A stretch of 64,000 bases of DNA, from assembly GCF_050496765.1 (NCBI RefSeq), contig NZ_JBNWEO010000019.1, positions 1 to 64,000 on the forward strand, given 5' to 3'. Shown here one piece after another: positions 53,169-62,390 of the stretch. The notes under the pieces are model-generated. The model worked only from the letters and a program-made list of their open reading frames with translations. It searched no databases and was not told the origin of the DNA. The number at the start of each line of letters is the position of its first letter. Positions within the stretch are counted from its first letter, which is position 1. This stretch comes from JAEVLT01 sp050496765. Lineage in GTDB: Bacteria > Bacillota > Bacilli > Bacillales > Cytobacillaceae. The translations under genes and the position numbers were made by a program.

Positions 53169-53879
53169 CTAGTGGTCATGTCCAACTTTATGTGACATAT
53201 AAACCATCGTCAGCATCGTAAAAATGTATGCCTGGATCGTGCCGACAAAAATTGAAAACGCCTGCCAGACAAGAGTTAGCGGTATTGCTGCAATCGTACC
53301 AACTACTCCCGTTGCCAATCCTGCCGATAATAAGGATAACAGCAGTTCTCCGGCATAAATATTTCCATAAAGACGCAAACCCAAGGTTAGCGTATTGGCA
53401 AACTCTTCAATGATTTTTAACGGAAACAAAAAGGCCAACGGGCTAAAGAAACCCTTCGCATAACCTTTCACACCCTTTTGTTTTATTCCATAATAATGGG
53501 ACAGGGTGACGATCATGACCGATAACGTCATCGTAATAATCGGATCGGCTGTCGGCGATTTCCACCACAGCTTGTCATTCACGACAATTGCAAATGGGAG
53601 GCCCAGCATATTGGAGACAAAAATATACATGATTAAGGTTATGCCGAGAATGTGAAACCTTCCGCCATCCTTCCAATCCATTGTACTATTGATGATGCCT
53701 TTGACAAAATCCATGACCCACTCAAAGAAATTTTGCATTCCGGTTGGTTTCATTGCCAGCTTGCGGGTAGAAAGAACCGCAATGATCAGCACGATAATGC
53801 TCGCAACCGAAATCATCAAGATATTCGCTAAATTAAAATAGAGGCCAAGAAATTCTACCACAGGAGCTCCATGTTCCAT
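53169..53879 (-). CDS. atpB: ATP synthase Fo subunit a
   Basis: 236 aa, 5-6 TM helices; the essential Arg is in ANTLTLGLRLYGNIYAGEL. Half-channels for protons. Confidence 0.97.
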   Translation of the reverse strand: MEHGAPVVEFLGLYFNLANILMISVASIIVLIIAVLSTRKLAMKPTGMQNFFEWVMDFVKGIINSTMDWKDGGRFHILGITLIMYIFVSNMLGLPFAIVVNDKLWWKSPTADPIITMTLSVMIVTLSHYYGIKQKGVKGYAKGFFSPLAFLFPLKIIEEFANTLTLGLRLYGNIYAGELLLSLLSAGLATGVVGTIAAIPLTLVWQAFSIFVGTIQAYIFTMLTMVYMSHKVGHDH

Positions 53880-53901
53880 GTTAACTCACCTCGCTTCCCC
53901 C

Positions 53902-54276
53902 TTATTTATGTACAAACAGTGAGTGGTAAAGATAATCTATCATAATGACAATGTAAGATGTCATTAGTCCCCATACAACACTAATAATATAAAAGTATTC
54001 CGGATATTTCAATGCAATTATGACCGCAATAGCCGCCGTCGCCATTCGTGACAGCAATCCTAACGAACGCACTTTTTTTCCGCTGGCAATTGCCTTGTCA
54101 AAACGCTTCATCCTTCTAACCAATAACCAAAGATTCAAGAAACTGAAGCAAGTTCCGAGAATCAAACCCAAAAAAATAGTTTGATATGGAGTGAATCCCC
54201 AGCCGAGAACATAAATGGACAGCAAGTAAAAGAAAATCTTATGCTGCCGTTGATAGATTTCTTGAAATTCTGGCAT
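53902..54276 (-). CDS. atpI: ATP synthase assembly protein AtpI
   Basis: 124 aa, four TM helices in two hairpins (FYLLSIYVLGWGFTPYQTIF, LGLILGTCFSFLNLWLLVRR). In Bacillus AtpI helps c-ring assembly and Mg uptake. Between atpZ and atpB. Confidence 0.9.
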   Translation of the reverse strand: MPEFQEIYQRQHKIFFYLLSIYVLGWGFTPYQTIFLGLILGTCFSFLNLWLLVRRMKRFDKAIASGKKVRSLGLLSRMATAAIAVIIALKYPEYFYIISVVWGLMTSYIVIMIDYLYHSLFVHK

Positions 54277-54282
54277 AGCTGT

Positions 54283-54504
54283 TTAATCTCCTGAGTAGAA
54301 ATGACGGATCGAAACAAGCATGGAATAGATCCCCGCCGCTAACCCGATAAATAACCCGATGATCAAAAAAATCGGCTCGGTTCCCCATTGTGAATCAAGC
54401 CATCTCCCGCCAAAAATACCAATGAGAATGGAACCAACTAACTGAGAAATGATTGCGGACATTAAGGCCATTGCTTGAAATGGATTGCGGTTATTTTGAC
54501 GCAT
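54283..54504 (-). CDS. atpZ: AtpZ, small membrane protein of the atp operon
   Basis: 73 aa, two TM helices (MSAIISQLVGSILIGIFGG, FLIIGLFIGLAAGIYSMLVS), AtpZ/AtpI family. First gene of the operon, 6 bp before atpI. Confidence 0.88.
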   Translation of the reverse strand: MRQNNRNPFQAMALMSAIISQLVGSILIGIFGGRWLDSQWGTEPIFLIIGLFIGLAAGIYSMLVSIRHFYSGD

Positions 54505-54632
54505 CTTTAACCATCCTCACTATTGAGAATGACAGCAGGGCATTGAGGGAAATTGATGGTTTTGAAAAAGAAATTAAGTTCCTGGCTATTGCCCGAAAAT
54601 TGTGAAAACCCTACCATTTTACACCCTTTGTT

Positions 54633-54661
54633 AGCATACAATAGGGGCTTGGCAATGTCAA
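54633..54661 (-). promoter_or_regulatory. SigA-type promoter of the atp operon
   Basis: Minus strand TTGACA - 17 nt - TATGCT (-35 at 54661-54656, -10 at 54638-54633), about 120 nt before atpZ. Confidence 0.75.
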
Positions 54662-54739
54662 TGAATTTGGGATGAAAAAATTCACAAATCGTTCATAGTT
54701 TTTTTCCTCTTTTCCTTGTAATAAAAGGAGAAATCCCCA

Positions 54740-56911
54740 TCATTCCTCCTTCTCTTTTCCAAACATTACCGTTGTTTCAAGACGATCTTCTTTCTGCGCC
54801 TTTTTCGCAAACACCTTGACCACATACGTACCAGGCGGAGGCAGTTTCTCGCGGGCAATTTGTTTGCTTAGAAGGCCTTTCTTCACATTCCGGTCTGTAT
54901 CCAAATAGCCAACAAACCGGTAATCAGCCTGCGAAAACAGCGCAATCCCAAACTCCTCCGCCCCTCCCGGCAAATAAACCTCATAGCGGTACGTTCCCGG
55001 CTGATCTCCCTTTGTCAGCTCAAAGCCCATCACCCTTGGATAATCAGGCTCTTCCAAAACATACACATACGGGATCCGAATTTCCTCCGCCCCGGCAAGC
55101 AACCGAATAGCACCATCATAAATCTTTTTCCTGAAAAACTCCGGCTCCACCGCGATCTCCACTTCCACTTCCCGCTTTTCTCCCGGCGCAAGTGTAAACG
55201 GGAGCGGAACCTTCCACAGCAGCCCATCCCTCCGCTCCGGCACAGCAAACGAATAGCGCTGCCGGACACCGCTTTTATTTTCAACCAGCAAATACGCCTT
55301 ATGGCGATGCAAAGAATCGGCAAGCTGAAACTTGCCAAACTGAACCGAACTCGGCAACACAAGCGTCCCTGCTTTTACCGCCTTATCCACCTGAATCCTT
55401 CCCGCCCCCTGCTCATAGGCATGATAGTCGTCCCCGCCATTTTTCCTTAGCGGCTTAGCCGTATTCATCAACGCCGCCTTCACCTCCGCCGGCGTCCAAT
55501 CCGGATGTGCCTCCTTGATCAGCGCGCACGCCCCCGCCACATGCGGCGCCGCCATGCTCGTCCCCTTTAAAGCCAAATACCCGCCCGGCACCGTCGACTC
55601 AATCGCCACCCCGGGCGCCACCACATCCGGCTTCACATCCCACGTCACCGTCACCGGCCCGCGCGAACTAAAATCCGCCAGCCGATCCTTCTCCACCTCC
55701 ATCTCGAGCCGAACCGTAAGCGGCAAACCATGCTTTTTTAAAAAGTCTCCAACCCCCTTAGAGAGCGAACCAACCGGGATGGTCACGAGTTCCTGCAAAT
55801 TCCCTGTAAACCCGCCACTTGTATTGTTGTAAATAAGCACGCCGACCGCTCCCGCAGCCGCCGCGTTTTTAGCCTTTTCTGTAAACGAGAGACCCCCCCG
55901 CTTGATGAGCGCTATTTTACCAGCAGCGTGCGTTACTTCTTTTTTTGTACCTAAGCCGCCATCAACGAGTTCCACGCTGCGCTCGGTTGTCCAGTTTCGG
56001 GAACCGGTCAACGGTTCAATTCGGATTTTCTGCCGCTTTTCTTCTATTAATAAAGTTGGCACTTCCATTGTCGGTGTTGAGGCACCAACGGAGATGGCTT
56101 TCGCCGCCGTACCGGGTGAGCCGACCGTCCAATTGTTTGGCCCGGCATTTCCCGCGGCCGCCACAGCAATCATACCTTTATCAACGGCGCGATTGAGTGC
56201 CAGACTGATCGGCAAATCGGGTCCATTGATCTCATCACCTAACGAGAGGTTTACAATATCCACTTTGTCTTTGATCGCCTGCTCAATGGCAGCGAGAACT
56301 TGTTCTGTTGTTCCGGAACCGCCGGGACCAAGTGCACGGTAGGCGATAATTTTCGCATCGGGGGCCACTCCCTTTATTTTGCCATTTGCGGCAATAATAC
56401 CGGCAACATGGGTGCCATGAAGGGTAGACTTGCCCGGAGCGTTACTCTTCGTTTCCATTGGATCATCGTCCCCGTCGACAAGGTCATGGCCTCCGTGAAA
56501 GTTTGCGCGCAGATCCGGGTGGGTATAATCGATGCCTGTGTCAATGACGCCCACCGTAATCCCTTTCCCGGTGAGCGTTCTGTTTAACCGGCGCACCTCT
56601 TCCCCGCCAATGATTTTCACATTTTCCTCCATTTCAGCTTGGTAGTTATTCACGGGGGAAATGGCAAGAATTTCATGGCTTTGGTTTAAACCAGCAATGG
56701 CAGCTTGACTGCCTTCCACCGAAAACCCGGTGATTGCCTCGCGAAAAATACGGCGCAGCTTCACATTCGGAAATGGTTTCAGCAGTTCTTTGATTTGCTG
56801 TTCTGATTGGGGGCTTTTCAAAATGATGATCGCAACCGAAGCATCGTCCGCCCTGATTCCGGCTGGCAAAAGGACCATTCCGAAAAGCACTAACACAAGA
56901 AGTCTCTTCAT
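54740..56911 (-). CDS. vpr: Secreted subtilisin-family serine protease, Vpr-like
   Basis: 723 aa from ATG 56911 (AAAAGGAG upstream; longer frames lack a site). Signal peptide at 1-22, an I9-type propeptide to about 100, S8 catalytic domain with Asp124 (VIDTGIDYTHPDL), His165 (HGTHVAG), oxyanion Asn255 (AAAGNAG) and Ser452 (GTSMAAPHVAG). A PA domain is inserted at about 290-405 (GKIALIKRGGLSF, GVLIYNN). The C-terminal 200 residues are beta-rich (Fn3-like). The layout fits B. subtilis Vpr (806 aa). An extracellular protease gene between mnaA and atp is unusual and suggests insertion. Confidence 0.92.
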   Translation of the reverse strand: MKRLLVLVLFGMVLLPAGIRADDASVAIIILKSPQSEQQIKELLKPFPNVKLRRIFREAITGFSVEGSQAAIAGLNQSHEILAISPVNNYQAEMEENVKIIGGEEVRRLNRTLTGKGITVGVIDTGIDYTHPDLRANFHGGHDLVDGDDDPMETKSNAPGKSTLHGTHVAGIIAANGKIKGVAPDAKIIAYRALGPGGSGTTEQVLAAIEQAIKDKVDIVNLSLGDEINGPDLPISLALNRAVDKGMIAVAAAGNAGPNNWTVGSPGTAAKAISVGASTPTMEVPTLLIEEKRQKIRIEPLTGSRNWTTERSVELVDGGLGTKKEVTHAAGKIALIKRGGLSFTEKAKNAAAAGAVGVLIYNNTSGGFTGNLQELVTIPVGSLSKGVGDFLKKHGLPLTVRLEMEVEKDRLADFSSRGPVTVTWDVKPDVVAPGVAIESTVPGGYLALKGTSMAAPHVAGACALIKEAHPDWTPAEVKAALMNTAKPLRKNGGDDYHAYEQGAGRIQVDKAVKAGTLVLPSSVQFGKFQLADSLHRHKAYLLVENKSGVRQRYSFAVPERRDGLLWKVPLPFTLAPGEKREVEVEIAVEPEFFRKKIYDGAIRLLAGAEEIRIPYVYVLEEPDYPRVMGFELTKGDQPGTYRYEVYLPGGAEEFGIALFSQADYRFVGYLDTDRNVKKGLLSKQIAREKLPPPGTYVVKVFAKKAQKEDRLETTVMFGKEKEE

Positions 56912-57059
56912 TCCACGAAATCTCCTTTTTGTTTTATTGTTTTCCATCGGTTTCAGAAGTATGTGATCGAGTGCTACAGAACGGGGCATTGCAAAAGGTC
57001 GGCGTTTCATTTATTTAGAATTGTCATTTTTTGCGAGGTGTTCGGTCTGTGATCGGTTT

Positions 57060-58020
57060 GGCTTGCGGGGCGGGGACGGGTAGAGGCTCCCGAACTGGAT
57101 CGGATCGCGAACTGGGTCAGCTCCCGGATCGGAGTGGCTTGCGGATCGGGGCGAGGCGGCCCGCGGATCGGATCGGCTCACGGATCGGGGCGGGGCGGCT
57201 CCCGAATTGGGTCAGCTCGCGGATCGGGGCGGAGTGGCTCGCGGTCTCTATCCGTGGGTTTTTCCCTTTTATCCGCGAAACTTGGACGTTTATCCGCGAA
57301 GTTTTTCCGTTTATCCGCGGATAATTTCCTTTTATCCGCGGGTTTCTTCTTTTTATCCGTATTTGTCACTTCTTTGTCACTTCTGGCGGCTCGCGAACTG
57401 GGTCAGCTCCCGGATCGGGGCGCCGATCGAGACGGATTGCGGATCGCAGCGGCCCGCAGTCTCTATCCGTGGGGTTTTCCCTTTTATCCGCGAAACTTGG
57501 GCGTTTATCCGCGAAGTTTTTCTGTTTATCCGCGGATTATTTCCTTATATCCGCGGATTTCTTCTTTTTATCCGTATTTGTCACTTCTTTGTCACTTCTG
57601 GCGGCTCGCGAACTGGGTCAGCTCCCGGATCGGGGCGCCGATCGAGGCGGATTGCGGATCGGTCGGATTGCGGATCGCAGCGGCCCGCGGTCTCTATCCG
57701 TGGGGTTTTCCCTTTTATCCGCGAAACTTGGACGTTTATCCGCGAAGTTTTTCCGTTTATCCGCGGATAATTTCCTTTTATCCGCGGGTTTCTTCTTTTT
57801 ATCCGTATTTGTCACTTCTTTGTCACTTCTGGCGGCTCCCGAATTGGGTCAGCTCCCGGAGCGGAGCGGCCCGCGGATCGGAGTGGGGCGGCTTGCGGAT
57901 CGGGCGGGACGGAGCGGCTCGCGAACTGGGTCAGCTCCCGGATCGGATCGAGGCTCGCGACCTGGATCTCATCGCAAACTCGATCGGCTCGTTTCCTTTT
58001 ATCCGGATTTGTCACTGTTT
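57060..58020. repeat. Repeat array C: TTATCCGCG core every 21 bp in about 210-230-bp units, 3 copies, with GC-rich spacers
   Basis: Each unit: a GC-rich segment (GGCTCGCGAACTGGGTCAGC, CCCGGATCGGGGCG), CTCTATCCGTGG, then cores TTATCCGCGAAACTTGGACG, TTATCCGCGAAGTTTTTCCG, TTATCCGCGGATAATTTCC, TTATCCGCGGGTTTCTTC and a closing TTATCCGTATTTGTCAC at exact 21-bp steps. Units near 57240, 57465 and 57695. The left border (57060-57240) is a CGGATCGG-rich minisatellite. Frames open on both strands lack ribosome sites. Confidence 0.93.
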
Positions 58021-58099
58021 TATTCACAGCTGCTTACCGATTCGTTCGCCCGTATCTTTTTATCCCTTGCAATACCGCCTATGATGCCCTTTAAAACAT

Positions 58100-58130
58100 A
58101 AAAACAGGCTGAGATTCACTCAGCCTGTTA
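58100..58130 (-). terminator. Terminator of mnaA
   Basis: The stem ACAGGCTGAG/CTCAGCCTGT (58104-58113 with 58119-58128) is followed on the minus strand by TTTTATG. Confidence 0.92.
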
Positions 58131-59259
58131 TATAATCTTCTGGACGATCTTCTGTTTGCTTAAAGAAATAACGAATCGCTTCCGTAATCCTCCGGGAAGC
58201 CTTTCCATCACCATACGGATTCGCTGCATGCGCCATTTTTGCATATTCCTCCGGATTGGTTAGCAGCTCTGTCGCCAATTGATAGATCCGCTTCTCTTCA
58301 ACCCCGGCAAGCTTCAGCGTTCCAGCAGCAATTCCTTCTGGACGCTCAGTTGTATCGCGAAGAACAAGCACCGGTACACCTAAAGATGGCGCTTCTTCTT
58401 GGACACCCCCGGAATCGGTTAAAATCAAATAAGCTCTTGAAGCAAAATTATGGAAGTCAATGACATCAAGCGGTTCAATCAAATGAATTCGCGAATCATT
58501 GCCGAGCACTTCAGCCGCAAGCTCACGTACAACTGGGTTTAAATGCACAGGGTAAACGACTTGGACGTCCTGCTGTTCGGTCACAATGCGCTTAATTGCT
58601 TTAAACATATTGCGCATGGGCTCTCCGAGATTTTCGCGCCGGTGTGCAGTTAAAAGAATTAAGCGGTCGTTTCCTATTTTATCCAAGACTTCATGATGAT
58701 ACTCTTCTTTAACCGTCGTTGCCAGCGCATCAATCGCTGTATTTCCAGTGACAAAAATAGCGTCACGCTGTTTATTTTCTCTCATTAAATTTTCTGCGGA
58801 TTGAACTGTTGGCGCAAAATGCAAATCAGCCATTACACCAGTCAGTTGGCGGTTCATCTCTTCTGGAAATGGAGAATATTTATTCCATGTTCGCAGGCCC
58901 GCCTCAACATGGCCGACAACAATTTGATTATAATAAGCGGCTAGGCTGGCGATAAAAGTCGTAGTCGTGTCACCATGGACGAGAACAATATCCGGCTTAA
59001 CCTCTTTCATCACTTTATCCAATCCTTCAAGCCCACGAGTCGTAACATCTACTAACGTTTGCCGATCTTTCATAATATTCAAATCGTAATCAGGCGTGAT
59101 GTTAAAAATGTTTACTACTTGATCGAGCATTTGCCGATGCTGCGCCGTAACTGTCACAATCGACTCAAAATGTTCCGGCTGCTTTTGCAGCTCGAGCACA
59201 AGGGGAGCCATTTTAATCGCTTCCGGTCGTGTACCGAAAATGGTCATTACCTTAATCAT
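58120..59259 (-). CDS. mnaA: UDP-N-acetylglucosamine 2-epimerase (non-hydrolysing)
   Basis: 379 aa, GT-B fold. KVMTIFGTRPEAIKMAPL, VTAQHRQMLDQVV, LVHGDTTTTF, LTAHRRENLGEPM and LTDSGGVQEEAP are the family motifs. Makes UDP-ManNAc for teichoic acid linkage units or polysaccharide. AGGTG precedes the ATG. Follows upp. Confidence 0.96.
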   Translation of the reverse strand: MIKVMTIFGTRPEAIKMAPLVLELQKQPEHFESIVTVTAQHRQMLDQVVNIFNITPDYDLNIMKDRQTLVDVTTRGLEGLDKVMKEVKPDIVLVHGDTTTTFIASLAAYYNQIVVGHVEAGLRTWNKYSPFPEEMNRQLTGVMADLHFAPTVQSAENLMRENKQRDAIFVTGNTAIDALATTVKEEYHHEVLDKIGNDRLILLTAHRRENLGEPMRNMFKAIKRIVTEQQDVQVVYPVHLNPVVRELAAEVLGNDSRIHLIEPLDVIDFHNFASRAYLILTDSGGVQEEAPSLGVPVLVLRDTTERPEGIAAGTLKLAGVEEKRIYQLATELLTNPEEYAKMAHAANPYGDGKASRRITEAIRYFFKQTEDRPEDYITG

Positions 59260-59295
59260 TCGAACACCTGCTTTTTTAAAATTTGCCTGTGGCTG

Positions 59296-59925
59296 TTATT
59301 TCGTCCCAAACAACCGGTCGCCGGCGTCGCCGAGGCCTGGAATGATGTAGCCGTGGTCGTTTAGTTTTTCATCAAGGGCGGCGATGTAAATGTCAACATC
59401 CGGGTGGGCGTTTTTTACTGCTTCAACGCCTTCCGGAGCGGCGATGAGACACATAAATTTGATATGCTTGGCGCCGCGCTTTTTCAAGGAATTAATTGCT
59501 TCGATGGCGGAACCGCCTGTTGCCAGCATTGGATCGACAACAATGAAATCTCTTTCCTCAATATCGCTTGGGAGCTTGACATAGTACTCCACTGGCTTTA
59601 GCGTCTCAGGATCGCGGTATAATCCGATATGGCCGACTTTTGCTGCGGGAATGAGCTTTAAAATACCGTCTACCATGCCAATCCCTGCGCGCAGGATCGG
59701 AACCAGCCCCAGTTTTTTTCCGGAAAGCACTTTCGATTTTGCTGTGCTGACAGGTGTTTCAATTTCAATGTCTTCAAGCGGCATGTCTCTTGTAATTTCA
59801 TAGGCCATCAATGTCGCCACTTCATCGACAAGTTCGCGAAACTCCTTTGTTCCTGTATGTTTATCACGAATATATGTCAGTTTGTGCTGGATCAGTGGGT
59901 GATCAAAAACATAAACCTTCGCCAT
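59296..59925 (-). CDS. upp: Uracil phosphoribosyltransferase
   Basis: 209 aa from ATG 59925 (GGGAG 9 nt upstream; ATG 59928 is adjacent), the same length as B. subtilis. PRPP loop DPMLATGGSAIEAI and uracil site DAGDRLFGTK. Pyrimidine salvage: uracil + PRPP to UMP. Confidence 0.97.
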   Translation of the reverse strand: MAKVYVFDHPLIQHKLTYIRDKHTGTKEFRELVDEVATLMAYEITRDMPLEDIEIETPVSTAKSKVLSGKKLGLVPILRAGIGMVDGILKLIPAAKVGHIGLYRDPETLKPVEYYVKLPSDIEERDFIVVDPMLATGGSAIEAINSLKKRGAKHIKFMCLIAAPEGVEAVKNAHPDVDIYIAALDEKLNDHGYIIPGLGDAGDRLFGTK

Positions 59926-60104
59926 CATCAATCGCTCCCTTTTTTCATTTTTTTGTAAAAAAAAAACTAAATTTGTCGTAAAATCACTTCGTCTAATTTT
60001 ACAGAAAAAACGCCCAATGAGCAACTTCAAAAAAGGGAATGATTTGACAAATCGATTAAACATACCCTTATTTTTTCAGCATGCCCGTTTCGAATACAGC
60101 TATT

Positions 60105-60290
60105 GCAAAAAGATTTCCGCCTTGAAGGACTGTTTTTCCGCCTACAGAAAGGCAAATTCCGCCTTCATGGCATAGAATAACGCCTTCACGTGATAGAATT
60201 CCGGCCTCACATGACAAAATTCCGCCTTTACAAAAAAGAATTCCACCCCCACACGATAGAATTCGCCTTCAAACGACAGAGTTCCACCTA
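60105..60290. repeat. 21-bp tandem repeat, TTCCGCC core, about 8 copies, upp-glyA gap
   Basis: Cores ATTTCCGCCTTGAAGG, TTTTCCGCCTACAGAA, AATTCCGCCTTCATGG, AATAACGCCTTCACGT, AATTCCGGCCTCACAT, AATTCCGCCTTTACAA, AATTCCACCCCCACAC and AATTCGCCTTCAAACG follow at 21-bp steps (one of 20). The remaining 10 bases of each unit vary. No gene. The rest of 59926-60346 holds only the glyA terminator. Confidence 0.85.
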
Positions 60291-60303
60291 CCCGAAAAAA
60301 CGC

Positions 60304-60340
60304 AAAAAATCGGCCTCCGATACGGAGACCGATTTTTCCA
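60304..60340 (-). terminator. Terminator of glyA
   Basis: On the minus strand AATCGGTCTCCG pairs with CGGAGGCCGATT (60334-60323 with 60319-60308), then TTTTTT. Confidence 0.93.
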
Positions 60341-60346
60341 TAAAAT

Positions 60347-61588
60347 TTAATATTCAGGATACAAAGGGAAGCGTGTGGTTAATGCTGCAACGCGGCTGCG
60401 CGCTTCAGCAAGGGCTGCTTCATCTTCATGGTTTTTCAATGTAAAGGCGATGATGGAAGCAATTTCATCCATTTCTTCAAGACCGAAGCCACGGCTCGTT
60501 ACAGCGGCTGTTCCGATGCGAATTCCGCTTGTGACAAACGGGCTTTGCGGATCAAATGGAATCGTGTTCTTGTTCACGGTAATTCCAATTTCGTCCAAAA
60601 CATTCTCAGCCACTTTTCCAGTCAAACCGATAGACTGCAAATCGACTAACAGCAAGTGATTGTCCGTTCCGCCGGAAACAAGGGTGAGGCCTTCTTTTTG
60701 CAGACCTTCTGCCAGACGCTTCGCATTAGCGATAATGTTGCCGGCATACTCTTTGAAACTGTCTTGCAAAGCTTCACCAAAAGCGACTGCTTTCGCGGCG
60801 ATCACATGCATGAGCGGGCCACCCTGGATTCCAGGGAAAATCGATTTATCAATTTGCTTGGCAAACTGTTCGCGGCAGAGAATCATTCCGCCTCGAGGAC
60901 CGCGCAATGTTTTGTGCGTCGTTGTTGTGACAAAATCGGCGTATGGCACTGGATTTTGGTGCAACCCAGCCGCTACCAGCCCGGCGATATGCGCCATGTC
61001 CACCATTAAATATGCGCCAACTGCATCAGCGATTTCGCGGAATTTTTTAAAATCAATTTCACGAGGGTAGGCGCTCGCACCCGCAACAATCAGTTTTGGC
61101 TTATGCTCGCGGGCTTTTGCCAAGACATCATCATAATCGATCCGCTGCGTTTCTTTGTCAACACCGTACTCAACAAAATGATATTGAACCCCGCTGAAGT
61201 TAACCGGGCTGCCGTGTGTTAAGTGACCGCCATGGGAAAGATTCATCCCCAGAACGGTGTCGCCGTGCTCAAGAATGGTAAAGTAAACGGCCATATTTGC
61301 CTGAGCTCCGGAGTGCGGCTGCACGTTCACATGTTCGGCGCCAAAAATTTGCTTCGCACGATCGCGAGCCAAATCTTCGACAATATCAACATATTCGCAA
61401 CCGCCGTAGTACCGGCGTCCGGGATAGCCCTCTGCATATTTATTCGTTAAAACAGAGCCTTGCGCTTCCATTACTGCTTCACTCACAAAGTTTTCCGATG
61501 CGATTAATTCAATCTTTGCCCGCTGACGGCCAAGCTCTTTTTGAATGGCTTGAAAAACTTGCTGATCTTCATTTGCCAAATGCTTCAT
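60347..61588 (-). CDS. glyA: Serine hydroxymethyltransferase
   Basis: 413 aa from ATG 61588 (GGGGG 8 nt upstream). PLP enzyme, fold type I; Lys226 forms the Schiff base in TTTTHKTLRGPRGG; SENFVSEAV and DMAHIAGLVAAG are signatures. Interconverts serine and glycine with tetrahydrofolate. Own terminator. Confidence 0.98.
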   Translation of the reverse strand: MKHLANEDQQVFQAIQKELGRQRAKIELIASENFVSEAVMEAQGSVLTNKYAEGYPGRRYYGGCEYVDIVEDLARDRAKQIFGAEHVNVQPHSGAQANMAVYFTILEHGDTVLGMNLSHGGHLTHGSPVNFSGVQYHFVEYGVDKETQRIDYDDVLAKAREHKPKLIVAGASAYPREIDFKKFREIADAVGAYLMVDMAHIAGLVAAGLHQNPVPYADFVTTTTHKTLRGPRGGMILCREQFAKQIDKSIFPGIQGGPLMHVIAAKAVAFGEALQDSFKEYAGNIIANAKRLAEGLQKEGLTLVSGGTDNHLLLVDLQSIGLTGKVAENVLDEIGITVNKNTIPFDPQSPFVTSGIRIGTAAVTSRGFGLEEMDEIASIIAFTLKNHEDEAALAEARSRVAALTTRFPLYPEY

Positions 61589-61763
61589 CACATGATCCCC
61601 CTTTGTTCTATATAAACCGACATAATTTTAAAAATACTTTTTCATTTTAGCATGTTTTTTGCCGAAAAAGAAAAAAATTTCTTTTGCTTTTTCAATTGTA
61701 AACGCCTACTCCTACTCGTGACGCGGCAAAAAAATTTCCGCAGCCCGATCAGCTGGAGTTTTT

Positions 61764-61794
61764 TAAAAAAATAGCTTCACCCATAAGGCGAAGC
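61764..61794 (-). terminator. Terminator of rpiB-ywlG
   Basis: On the minus strand GCTTCGCC pairs with GGGTGAAGC (61794-61774), then TATTTTTTT. Confidence 0.88.
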
Positions 61795-61810
61795 ATGGCA
61801 ATACAACTTT

Positions 61811-62374
61811 TCAACAACTCAAATTCTCGCTTTTTCGCTCGTACACCGCCCTTTGACCGCCTATTAGCTTTGGCCGCGTTTTGGCGAGCGTCACATGGGC
61901 TTTTCCAAGCGTTTTCTGCTTTACTCGAACCGGAACAGCCACATGTTTCAAATGCATGCCGATCAGTGTATTGCCGATATCGATGCCGGCATCCGCTTTA
62001 ACAAATTCGACAACGACCGGATCGGTCAATTGCCCAAAAGCATACGCAGCCATCGCGCCGCCCGCACCGCGAACAGGGATCACCGATACCTCATCATAGC
62101 CTCGCGTTTCGGCTGTCCTTCTTTCCATGACAAGGGCTCTGTTTAGATGCTCACAGCACTGGAAGGCAAGCTGGACACCTTGTTTCTGCTGCCATTTGCT
62201 GAGGCTAAGATAGATCATTTCGGCCACATCAAATGTACCGGCAGTGCCGATTTTTTCACCTAGCACCTCGCTTGTGCTGCAGCCGAGAACCACGAGCTGC
62301 CCCGGTTTAAACTCAGCCTGTTCGCCAAATTCAGCCAGAATGGCCTCGAGTTCTTTTTCCCACTCTGTCATCAT
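61811..62374 (-). CDS. ywlG: YwlG, TIGR01440/DUF436 family protein
   Basis: 187 aa from ATG 62374 (AAAGGAAG upstream; ATG 62371 is adjacent). LVVLGCSTSEVLGEKIGTAG and VIPVRGAGGAMAAYAFGQL are family blocks; Cys in GCSTSE and CCEH. Soluble, function unproven. 16 bp after rpiB, conserved order with glyA. Confidence 0.9.
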   Translation of the reverse strand: MMTEWEKELEAILAEFGEQAEFKPGQLVVLGCSTSEVLGEKIGTAGTFDVAEMIYLSLSKWQQKQGVQLAFQCCEHLNRALVMERRTAETRGYDEVSVIPVRGAGGAMAAYAFGQLTDPVVVEFVKADAGIDIGNTLIGMHLKHVAVPVRVKQKTLGKAHVTLAKTRPKLIGGQRAVYERKSENLSC

Positions 62375-62390
62375 CTGCCCCGGCTTCCTT

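Noticed and set aside
57134..58101. Long plus-strand ORFs in array C
   Set aside because: Arg/Ser-rich and YPR-rich repeats in overlapping frames, no start context, explained by the repeat.
61600..61760. Riboswitch upstream of glyA
   Set aside because: AT-rich leader with no conserved glycine- or purine-riboswitch core or terminator/antiterminator pair that I can see.
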